Assembly (NCBI RefSeq): GCF_036985595.1
Contig: NZ_BTPU01000056.1
Location: 1-35,489, forward strand
Origin: Vallitalea maricola
GTDB lineage: Bacteria; Bacillota; Clostridia; Lachnospirales; Vallitaleaceae
DNA length: 35,489 nucleotides
Direction of reading: 5' to 3'
The notes beneath the pieces were generated by a model, which was not told where the DNA came from, searched no databases, and saw only the letters and a program-made list of their open reading frames with translations. Below are positions 26,201 through 32,838 of this stretch, piece by piece. The number at the start of each line of letters is the position of its first letter. The first letter of the stretch is position 1. Made by a program: the position numbers and the translations under genes.

Positions 26201-27986
26201 GCTGGTATACCTCTTTTTCCAATCCTACTTGTGAAATAGTACTTGGTGCAGTAATACCATTAGTTTTTCCATCTTGATTCATTCCCCATCCCTTGATTAC
26301 ACCTTGAATGGGGTCTTTATCCCTTATGGCATCTTCAAGTCTCTTTAATAAAATGACTCCTACTCCTTCTCCAGGTACAAATCCATTTGCACGGTCATCA
26401 AAAGTAAAGCATCTGCCATCTTTTGATAACATCATAGCTTTGCTGGTTCCAATATGGAGGTTAGGTCCAATTGAAACATAGACTCCTCCAGCTAATGCTA
26501 TATCACTATTATGTAGAATGAGACTATTACATGCCTCAGCTATTGCTACCAAGGAAGATGAACACGCTGTATCAATAGCTAAACAAGGACCTTTTAAGTT
26601 CAATAAATATGAAATCCTGGCACTTAAAATAGATGATGATGAGCCTATGAAACTTTGTGCATTAATTTCATGTTTGTTAAAGCTATCCCCATAACTACTA
26701 GGTACACATCCAACAAAAACACCGCATTTAGTTCCAGACAATGTATATGGATTAATTCCTGCGTCTTCAATACAATGCCAGCAATTTTCTAACATCAATC
26801 TCTGTTGTGGATCCATTAATTCTGCTTCTACTGGTAATATATTGAAGAATAGAGGGTCGAATTTATCTATATCCTCTAATACTCCCATACATTTACAATA
26901 AGTTTTACCTTTTGCTTTAGGATTAGAATCATAATATTCATTGATGGACCATCTATCAGTAGGGATTTCAGAAATACAATCCTTACCATTAGCTATATTA
27001 TTCCAAAATTCATTAACATCCTTTGACTTTGGAAACTGTCCTGACATCCCAATTATTGCAATAGAATTATCAGCCATATTTTCATACGATCCTGGTTCTG
27101 TATTAACTGTAGAAGGTATAGTCTCTTGTTTCTTAGTAGATTGCTCTGCAAATAGTGCTTCTATTCTTTCCTTCACCTCAGGTTGATTGACAAAAGTCCT
27201 TTCATGCATCTTCAATTCTTTTGCATAACTATTAGCAAGCTTTTCTCGCATTGAACCTACCATACGTTCTTTTAAGGCTACTAAAGATTCTCTTGGAGCT
27301 GCTGCCATTTCTTTTGCCAATTCTATTGCATAAGGTATGACCTCTTTTTTTGGTAATACGGGAAAAGGAATACCTTTTGCTTCTAACTGGGAACCCCGAA
27401 ACCTTTTTCCAGTAAATAAGATTTCTTGAGCTAATCCAATCCCCAATTTTTCTGGGAAAATGAATGTTGCTCCTGCACCAGGTGTAAAACCATATTTCAT
27501 GTAATTGCTTTCATAGTAACATTCTCGGCTCATTATAATAAAATCACATAACATTCCTATAGACCAGCCTGCACCTATTCCATGTCCTTGCATAGCAGCA
27601 ATAACTGGAATTTTACATTCTAATGGAAGACTGTAAATATCAATATCAGTAAACTTGGTCTTACCTTCATATATGGCTAATAAACCTTCTTTTGTTCCAC
27701 CTGATAAGAAATAGTTATCATACCCATTAAGAATGACTACTTTATATTTATCACTTGCGTTAATAGACTTGAATGCTTGTGATAATCCATCAACCAATTC
27801 TTTTGTAAAAGTATTTTTATTGATTTTATCTTTTATTGTTACCTGAACAATTCCCGATTCTATTTCAGCTAAGTCAACGACCCTATTTTCTTCTGATTCA
27901 TTTTGTATCTTTTTTAATTCTTTTTCAGCATCAGCTATACTTATACTACCTTTTTTCAGTGCATCAAATATCTCTTTTGAATTCAT
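17280..27986 (-). CDS. Trans-AT PKS: docking-ECH2-KS-ACP-KS-KR-ACP-KS-DH-like-ACP-TE
   Basis: 3568 residues from ATG 27986 (GAAGGGG 5 nt upstream; a GTG 6 bp earlier is in frame). Domains, approximate residues: helical docking segment 1-30; PksI-like ECH2 decarboxylase 32-280 (Lys111 in KTKF, His261 in MHERTF, QGHGIGAGWS); KS1 305-735 (Cys475, HGTGT, KSNVGH); ACP1 Ser979; KS2 1060-1500 (Cys1242); KR 1865-2080 (GGLGGLG, Tyr2019, LDD-type Asp kept, so B-type predicted); ACP2 Ser2171; KS3 2250-2690 (Cys2426 in DTMCSSS); DH-like 2885-3170, lacking the HxxxGxxxxP His but keeping DSCAQ (Asp3085); ACP3 Ser3236; TE 3310-3568 (Ser3389 in GHSIG, His3541). No AT. All three KSs look competent to condense. 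KS1 and KS3 modules have no KR. The TE resembles stand-alone type II enzymes. It ends the assembly line and probably releases the product. Confidence 0.93.
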   Translation of the reverse strand: MNSKEIFDALKKGSISIADAEKELKKIQNESEENRVVDLAEIESGIVQVTIKDKINKNTFTKELVDGLSQAFKSINASDKYKVVILNGYDNYFLSGGTKEGLLAIYEGKTKFTDIDIYSLPLECKIPVIAAMQGHGIGAGWSIGMLCDFIIMSRECYYESNYMKYGFTPGAGATFIFPEKLGIGLAQEILFTGKRFRGSQLEAKGIPFPVLPKKEVIPYAIELAKEMAAAPRESLVALKERMVGSMREKLANSYAKELKMHERTFVNQPEVKERIEALFAEQSTKKQETIPSTVNTEPGSYENMADNSIAIIGMSGQFPKSKDVNEFWNNIANGKDCISEIPTDRWSINEYYDSNPKAKGKTYCKCMGVLEDIDKFDPLFFNILPVEAELMDPQQRLMLENCWHCIEDAGINPYTLSGTKCGVFVGCVPSSYGDSFNKHEINAQSFIGSSSSILSARISYLLNLKGPCLAIDTACSSSLVAIAEACNSLILHNSDIALAGGVYVSIGPNLHIGTSKAMMLSKDGRCFTFDDRANGFVPGEGVGVILLKRLEDAIRDKDPIQGVIKGWGMNQDGKTNGITAPSTISQVGLEKEVYQRFNINPETISLVETHGTGTILGDPIEVEALIESFSSYTHKKNYCALSSAKSNVGHLLTAAGIASVCKVLLALKHKTLPPTINFEVLNRHISLDDSPFYINTKLKPWKAEAGIPRRACVSAFGFSGTNAHLVIEEYVSKQDERKVQKMDEDREVLFVLSAKSKEQLKIYAKDVKEWMESKDESNLLNLAYTLQVGRAAMDYRLAFIADSKEMLLNRLDEYINDYLSDRILSAKITKDISSLLDGEEPDDLIQNLIDKGELDKLLELWVNGLNVQWDKLYPNNKPRRITIPGYPFAKESYWLPENNKTVNDVTINNEIVNSSANNTKNVTDKIEADKLIKNLETITHDDLVTASVEHLRTLMIEVTKIPEDRLDVETHFEELGLDSIIISIMNQKVEKWTGKLDTTLFFKYNTVKALGEYIAENHKDAVESLIDDKAATPITTNINQPIVAEKNISLRKKSIENLDRQTDCDIAIIGISGHYPQADTLEEFWQNLYEGKDCIEEIPTSRWSLEGFYEPNRVKAVETGLSYSKWGGFLKDIDCFDPLFFNISPINAMDMDPQERLFLESAWACVEDAGYTRESLRKERYSNRIGVFAGATFNNYQLLKAEEAFKANREMYTASGQIFTISNRVSYVMNFTGPSLTVDTACSSSLYAVHLACESIKRGESSMAVAGGVNLSLHPSKYIALSQTQFASTDGRCRAFCEGGTGYVPSEGVGTILLKPLDDAIEDGDHIYGIIKGSGVSHAGTTNGYTVPSPVAQSQAIEDALIYSNIHPRSISCIEAHGTGTALGDPIEIAGLKDVFEKYTEDKGFCSISSVKSNIGHAEAAAGMAQLAKVLLEMKHKTLAKNVMHGKGLNKNIDFDDSPFVVQQKTENWNRPIIENREIPRRAGISSFGAGGTNVHLIVEEYTKSEQSNIVINTEQPVVIVLSARNQERLKEQIKQLLCFMDKQKLTDRDLPSIAYTLQVGREAMEERIALIAENTQNVKSKLQQFIDGKEDIHNLKQSRIQGNKHNIISSKELEEIISDDSFNNCYLKIIDLWVNGVNIDWDRLYKDVKPIKISLPTYPFAKEKYWVSNNEDIREQKIVHEEYVSTDTSTLMLQPVWIEQDIIEEDNSSISFENHLIILCEPDMELQDYLQTNMNNKNLLILDSRQDAVADRFEEYAIEVFNKISGILKEKPTDSVFVQVIVFEGIQQQLFTGLSGLLKTTWLENPKLVGQIIQLEMSKEPDEIIEILEENVKNYFDNQVLIKDNKRLISSWSEVKVSGDDIYIPWKDGGIYLITGGLGGLGLKIAKNIADKTSNSTLILLGRSTLNENKSNSIQELIDKGSTVLYKQTDITIKEDIVELIDNIQIEYGHINGIIHTAGIIQDNFIIKKTAKEFQDVLAPKVKGLENLDCASKDIKLDFFVLFSSIAGIFGNLGQADYAAANAFMDAYAKYRNHLVDRKQRYGQTVSINWPLWKDGGMSIDQETENILKQETGMIPMKTETGISMLYHGLASNNSQLMVLDGESDKLRRFIDSSIKQQSNNVKPSDINVDIGQLREKTLYNLKLLFGKTIKLSVDRIREEEPLENYGVDSIIIMQLNQKIANVFGEVSKTLFYEYQTLGALSEYFITDHIDKCIEWTGFMVTNQSNDFIEKKNKEITRGINHKEVDNNHEPIAIIGMSGKYPQAKNLDEYWENLKDGKDCITTIPEERWKLDGFFQSDINKAVADNKSYGKWGGFIDGFADFDPLFFKISPREAMNMDPQERLFIESCWQVLEDAGYTKNQLEIQNHRKVGVFAGITKTGFDLYAPNLWEEGKRVFPHTSFSSVANRISYLLNLQGPSMPVDTMCSSSLTAVHEACEHIYNGDCEMAIAGGVNLYVHPSNYVALSAQKMLSIDGKCKSFGQGANGFVPGEGVGCILLKPLSMAVEDEDHIYAVIKGTSINHGGKTNGYTVPNPNAQGKAIRGALDKAGVNSRTVSYIEAHGTGTELGDPIEITGLNKAFGKDTKDKGFCAIGSVKSNIGHLEAAAGIAGITKVVLQMNNRSIVPSLHSKELNPNINFHKTPFVVQQELTKWERPNITINGEKKEFPRIAGVSAFGAGGANAHVVIEEYIPKVSQKSGMVKSQNSVIVVLSAKGRKQLLDQVQQLLKAVDEKQYSDSDLSKLAYTLQTGREAMDERLAVVVKHIPDLKDKLGDYIEGKDGISELYEGQVKNNKDMISFLGTDEDIQEAVWKWVKRKKYSKLLGLWVRGLNIDWNKLYDGNIPGRISLPTYPFTRQRYWLVEANKSDKAKNIGNGISISNAYRKICDIEPLKGRRISSPLKEIQYEYIIGTDNLKEIQDNSNVLHVGYYLEMLSDSIKSYFGISSYTIIDMSFIRALKFIEDNYKVIDLVFTNEEDDLWKFYFYSKDKDGDDWLIHAKGHININEHLDNMLQANSLLAITEQDNMQYSSMEFYELIEEQGFGMGNTVKWIDQVWKKGEDLVTLFRPWDKTELGKNYCIGVHPGIFDSCAQLFVLTGTDNLQENTLFMMTEIQELTLNCDDKLDKDYDIWCYMKLHQTNSSEDYLEGDYKIFTDDGLLIAQAKKVKVKKIEKEILKNTINRLNRTKKGINTISAKGSVNYEIEEELQDKVVSIVSEQLGMDSENINIDEALMDMGMDSIIAIDIRHGIKKILGVEVPTEEILQGPTIREMTKILEDIIDKKSNIEARDDGQSEIELHDNSELNKWISYRIVKKNPAFRLFCLPYGSGGGASLFKNWHKKLPDDVEICPIQLPGKENRIKEKPFIDINMAVDTLKNILLQELDVPYGFYGHSIGALIAYRLAYQLWKELDNKPKHLFVGAYTSPVIQPNPLITYRKEKFEAMGFDDIPNPDIISSVSDEQLVKVLKVIDFNSNINDEVLKALLPTVLSELKMVKDYKNMDEDIFDIPITAFHGIDDDVVKEKEMRLWCKLTKNKFRFHTLSGNHLFLHEEQSQEKLLKLIAWDLNNYKKRR

Positions 27987-28012
27987 TGGCACCCCTTCTT
28001 TATTATTAATAT

Positions 28013-31000
28013 TTAACTTAATTGATGAAATAACTGTTCAGCTTGGTTAATATCCAACTCACCTTTTTTGACCTCACTTATAATTTGTTTCAATGAAGGT
28101 GCTTCAATATTATTTATTGTCTCTTGTACATTTAATCTATTTTCTTTATTGTTTATTATCTTTACCATAAACTTAGCAAACTCATTAATAGTTGGGTAAT
28201 CATATAGCTTAGTAGCTTTAATAGATGTACCATATTGTTTGTTAATAATCTTAACCCATTCTACACCTATTATTGAATCTAATCCCATATCAATAAATTG
28301 TGATTCATTATCTATATCATTTATTTTCATTGCTAAAACTTTAGCTAGACTATCCCCTAATTCTTCTGTTAATACTTCAATTGAGTAGTCGTATGAATTA
28401 GTTTTCTCCTTGATTTTTATTGAATTAGAAAATGATATGTTTTTGCATTGTTTACTATTTTGTTCATTTTCTATATTATTATCTTCTATATGTATATTGG
28501 TAGCTATATAATCAACAAACTCCCGTAAAGTAGGATAATCGTATACTCTGGTTGCTTTTATTGTAGTACCGTATTTCTTATTAATTACCTTAACCCATTC
28601 AACACTTATGATTGAATCCAATCCTATATCAATAAACTGGGTATCCATATCAATATCCTCTTGGTTCATTTCAAGTATTTCTGCTAGGCTTTTAATTAAT
28701 TCTACTTCTAAGCTTTTTCTAAAATCATTAGTTTTTGTATCAGTTACAGATATATTATTTGTACTAATATTTGTCAAATGTAAATTATTATCATTTTGTG
28801 ATAAAGTTATCAGTTTTGTGTCTTGATGTACTTCATTATCATTATTAGTTATAGTTTTTATGGAACTTAGTTGTATTTTCTCTTTCTTTTTAATTTGTTT
28901 TATATCATCTGCTCTAGCTTCATTTACAGGTTTTAATATGCATTTTGTATTTGATGCATTAATAGTATTTATATTCACATTATGATTTTCAGCCTGTTTT
29001 ATACCATCATTCTTATCCATATCAGCAATCCAATATCGTTCTCTAGCAAAAGGATATGTTGGCAGACTTATTATTTGAGACTTTTTATCATATAATTTAT
29101 TAAAATCAACATACACTCCATTAACCCAAAAACTTAGTATATTTCCATATTTATCCTTGGCTATCCATGAATCTATGGCATCTATTAAATCTTGGTCTGT
29201 TGAAAACATGCTTATAGTATTTTTATTACCTTTTACTTCACCTTGATATACATCTATACTATCTTTACCTTCTAAATAATCTTTTAGTTTTTCTACAAGC
29301 TCTTTGCATGTTTTTACAATTATTCCCATGCGTTCTTTCATGGGTTCACGTCCTAATTGTAATGTATACGCAATATTATCTAAGTCTGCATTTGTATAAT
29401 TACTCTTTTTAATTGCAGATATCAACTGTTTTGCTTGTTTCCTTAGTTGTTCTTTTTTTCTTGCTGATAAGACAATCATAACTGGCTTGTTAGGTGTAGT
29501 AATATTGAAGACTTGTTTTTCATATTCATGTATATATTCCTCAATAATCATATGTGCATTAGCACCACCTGCCCCGAAGGATGATATACCTGCAATTCTA
29601 GGATATTCTTTTGTTACTCCATCTATTTCAACTAGAGGACGTTTCCACTCCTCCAGCTCTTGTTGTACTACAAATGGAGTTTTCTCAAAGCTGATATTAG
29701 GATTTAATTTTTTAGCATGTATACTAGGAACGATTTTCTTATTCTTCATCTGTAATATGATTTTAGTAATCCCAGCAATTCCTGCCGCAGCTTCCAAATG
29801 TCCAATATTTGATTTTACTGAACCCAAAGCGCAAAATCCTGTATCTGTTGTCTCTTCTTCAAATCCATGTAATAGTCCAGTAACCTCAATAGGATCTCCC
29901 ATCTTAGTACCCGTTCCATGAGCTTCAATATAGCTAATTGCTCGTGCATTAACTCCTGATTTTTCCAGTGCAGATCTTATAACTTCTCCTTGTGCAATTG
30001 GATTAGGTACTGTATAACCATTTGTTTTACCGTCATGATTGATACTGCTTCCACGGATAACAGCGTGTATATTATCCCCGTCATTAACTGCTCTTGATAG
30101 AGGTTTTAATAGAATTGCACCTACTCCTTCACCTGGAACAAATCCATTATTACCTTCTCCAAAGCTTTTACACTGCCCATCTGAAGACAACATATTGTTT
30201 GAACTAAGTTGTATGTAATTAGAGGGATGAAGATATAGATTAACCCCTCCTGCAATTGCCATTTCACATTCTCCAAGACGTAAGTGCTGACACGCTTCAT
30301 GTATTGCAGTTAATGAAGATGAACACATAGTATCTATAGGCATACTAGGTCCTTTTAAATTAAGTATATATGAAATTCTGTTAGCCATTGAACCAAATGA
30401 AGTATGTGGATATATATTTTTCCCACGACTCCATAAATCTGGACCATATAAGTCATAACCTGTTTTTGTTATACCTACAAAAACTCCAACTTGATTATTA
30501 TGCTCCTTAGCAATACGTTCTCTCGTATATCCTGCATCTTCTATAACTTCCCAGCATGTTTCTATAAATAACCTCTCTTGTGGGTCTATATATAATGCCT
30601 CTCTTGGTGATATATTGAAAAACAATGGATCAAAATCTGCAAATCCCTCAATAAAACCTCCCCATTTACTATAACTTTTACCTTTAGATACTGCTTCTGA
30701 AATATCTTCTTGATAAAAGTTTTCAATAGACCAGCGTTCTTCTGGAATTTCAGTTATACAATCTCTGCCTGTTTCTAGATTTTTCCAAAAATCTTCTAAT
30801 TTATCAGCTCTGGGATAACGACCTGATACACCTATTATTGCTATAGGCTCTTGTTCTTTATTAAGGTTATCTTCATTACTATTATTGATATCATTAATTC
30901 TATTATGAAATTTTTCTATTTTTGGCTTTTGTATTGAAGGTGTAATCGTTTTTTTATCCTTAGTAACATTTTCATGGGTATTATTTACAGTTAATGGTTT

Positions 31001-32785
31001 AGATTGCATTATGCCTGTCCACGTTATACACTTACTCTCATATTCCTTTATAAGATATTGGGTCAAATCATATATAGTCTGATATTCATAAAATAACGTT
31101 TTGGAAAGATTATCGCCAAACACATCTGATAGTTTTTGATTCAGCTTTGTTATCATAATTGAATCTATACCATAACTCTCTAATGGTTCTTCACTATCAA
31201 TTGCCGACGCTTTTAGCTTGATTATTTCTCCTAATAAAACTTTTAATTTATATTGTAGCTTTTCTATGAGTAATTCTGACCTATCATTGTCTATAGTTGA
31301 ATCTCTTGATAGAGACTCATCATGCAAATCTTCAATAAGATATTTCCTGAATTTACTGTCATTTCCATAAAATACTAACACTTGGCTACTACATGAATTC
31401 AATCCCTCGTACAGAGCATTAATACCTACAGAACTTTCCATTGCAACCATTCCTGTATTTTCTGTTATCTGTTTTTGAGTGTCTACATCAATGTGCATTC
31501 CACCGTCTTTCCACAAAGGCCAGTTAATGGATAAAGTTTGTCCATGTCGCTTATTATCCTTAACAAGTTTGTTTCTATAGTATGAATAAGCATCCATGAA
31601 AGCATTAGCTGTGGAATAATCAACTTGTCCAATATTTCCCATGACTCCAACACCAGATGAAAAGCAAATAAAGAAGTCTAATGGTAATTTTTTGGTTGCT
31701 TCATCAATATTAACTAATCCTGTTACCTTTGGAGCAAGAACCTTTTTTATTTCATCACTATTTTTTCTCATTATATAATCATCACGGATTATACCAGCAC
31801 TATGGATGATACCGTTAATTGTATTGTATTTCTCTAAGGTACTACATATTAATTTATCTATACTTTCTTTTTCCATAACATTTACTTGACTGTATTCTGC
31901 TATAGCACCTAATTCTTCTAATTCATTCAATTTATTTTGTTTGCTTTCATTAATTGATGAACTGCCAATAAGAATAATTACAGGTGCTTTTGCATTGCGT
32001 GCAATTTCTTTAGCAAATAAAAATCCTAATGCTCCAGCACCTCCAGTAATTATGTAAACCCCTCTATCTTTCCAAGGTAACTGCTTTTTGCTAGAATCTG
32101 TAACCTTATCCCAGTTCAATATAAACCTCTTATTATTTTTATATAATATTCTAGTTCCTGTATTAAAGCAGCTTTCCTTTTGCATCTTATCAGCTATATC
32201 TATGGTATCCTCTCCCAGTTGTATAAGCTGACCTGTTATCTTTGGATTTTCCAACATGGCAGTCTTTATAAGGGCATGAAAAGCAGAAAATATTTCTTGT
32301 TGGGCTTTATCCTGTACAATAATCTGAATCAATATTTTACCTGTACTATCCTTACAAATATATTCCTGTATTTTTTCAAATATTTGCAATGTATAGTTTT
32401 CAAATCTTTCATCAATATCATCTTTTTCAGATTGGAGAATAAGATATTCCACGTTTTTCTCCTGTACTGTTATTTTTTCTATATTACTTATGTCTAGCTC
32501 ACAAAAAATTACTAAACGTTGTTTGTATTCACATCCTTTATTTCCAGCTGGGAGTGTTCTTTCTTCCCATTTAGGGGAGAGAACTACAAGCTCTTCCCCT
32601 TTTACCTCTGATTTACTACATTGCTCATGTAAATCGGATATATTTTCATGCACTGAAGGATGATATATGTTTTCTTTATCTGATAATGATTGATGCTTAA
32701 ATTGTTTGATTAAGTTAATTGCTTCTGACTTATCTATCCGTCCATTTTTCACTTCACTTAATACATATTGTATAAAATCTATCAT
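28013..32785 (-). CDS. Trans-AT PKS: docking-KR-ACP-KS-ACP-ACP-docking
   Basis: 1590 residues from ATG 32785 with AGGAGGGG upstream. The N-terminal docking segment (about 1-30, VKNGRIDKSEAINLIKQ) is followed directly by a KR: structural half about 60-215, catalytic half about 235-455 with GGAGALG, SS and Tyr390 in DYSTANAF, and an LDD-type Asp (B-type predicted). So the KR and ACP1 (Ser542) complete a module whose KS is at the end of the preceding protein. KS about 645-1075: Cys821 in DTMCSSS, EAHGTGT, KSNIGHLEAAAG. After a linker of about 120 residues rich in Asn and Thr come ACP2 (Ser1391) and ACP3 (Ser1504), both GLDSI-x2-VEW with Trp at +6, the beta-branching flag. A C-terminal docking tail (KKGELDINQAEQLFHQ) faces the ECH2-led PKS encoded 26 bp downstream. 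No AT, DH or ER. Confidence 0.92.
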   Translation of the reverse strand: MIDFIQYVLSEVKNGRIDKSEAINLIKQFKHQSLSDKENIYHPSVHENISDLHEQCSKSEVKGEELVVLSPKWEERTLPAGNKGCEYKQRLVIFCELDISNIEKITVQEKNVEYLILQSEKDDIDERFENYTLQIFEKIQEYICKDSTGKILIQIIVQDKAQQEIFSAFHALIKTAMLENPKITGQLIQLGEDTIDIADKMQKESCFNTGTRILYKNNKRFILNWDKVTDSSKKQLPWKDRGVYIITGGAGALGFLFAKEIARNAKAPVIILIGSSSINESKQNKLNELEELGAIAEYSQVNVMEKESIDKLICSTLEKYNTINGIIHSAGIIRDDYIMRKNSDEIKKVLAPKVTGLVNIDEATKKLPLDFFICFSSGVGVMGNIGQVDYSTANAFMDAYSYYRNKLVKDNKRHGQTLSINWPLWKDGGMHIDVDTQKQITENTGMVAMESSVGINALYEGLNSCSSQVLVFYGNDSKFRKYLIEDLHDESLSRDSTIDNDRSELLIEKLQYKLKVLLGEIIKLKASAIDSEEPLESYGIDSIMITKLNQKLSDVFGDNLSKTLFYEYQTIYDLTQYLIKEYESKCITWTGIMQSKPLTVNNTHENVTKDKKTITPSIQKPKIEKFHNRINDINNSNEDNLNKEQEPIAIIGVSGRYPRADKLEDFWKNLETGRDCITEIPEERWSIENFYQEDISEAVSKGKSYSKWGGFIEGFADFDPLFFNISPREALYIDPQERLFIETCWEVIEDAGYTRERIAKEHNNQVGVFVGITKTGYDLYGPDLWSRGKNIYPHTSFGSMANRISYILNLKGPSMPIDTMCSSSLTAIHEACQHLRLGECEMAIAGGVNLYLHPSNYIQLSSNNMLSSDGQCKSFGEGNNGFVPGEGVGAILLKPLSRAVNDGDNIHAVIRGSSINHDGKTNGYTVPNPIAQGEVIRSALEKSGVNARAISYIEAHGTGTKMGDPIEVTGLLHGFEEETTDTGFCALGSVKSNIGHLEAAAGIAGITKIILQMKNKKIVPSIHAKKLNPNISFEKTPFVVQQELEEWKRPLVEIDGVTKEYPRIAGISSFGAGGANAHMIIEEYIHEYEKQVFNITTPNKPVMIVLSARKKEQLRKQAKQLISAIKKSNYTNADLDNIAYTLQLGREPMKERMGIIVKTCKELVEKLKDYLEGKDSIDVYQGEVKGNKNTISMFSTDQDLIDAIDSWIAKDKYGNILSFWVNGVYVDFNKLYDKKSQIISLPTYPFARERYWIADMDKNDGIKQAENHNVNINTINASNTKCILKPVNEARADDIKQIKKKEKIQLSSIKTITNNDNEVHQDTKLITLSQNDNNLHLTNISTNNISVTDTKTNDFRKSLEVELIKSLAEILEMNQEDIDMDTQFIDIGLDSIISVEWVKVINKKYGTTIKATRVYDYPTLREFVDYIATNIHIEDNNIENEQNSKQCKNISFSNSIKIKEKTNSYDYSIEVLTEELGDSLAKVLAMKINDIDNESQFIDMGLDSIIGVEWVKIINKQYGTSIKATKLYDYPTINEFAKFMVKIINNKENRLNVQETINNIEAPSLKQIISEVKKGELDINQAEQLFHQLS

Positions 32786-32838
32786 AATCCCCTCCTACTA
32801 ATGGAATGTAATAACAATCTATCACGCCTGTATACGTT

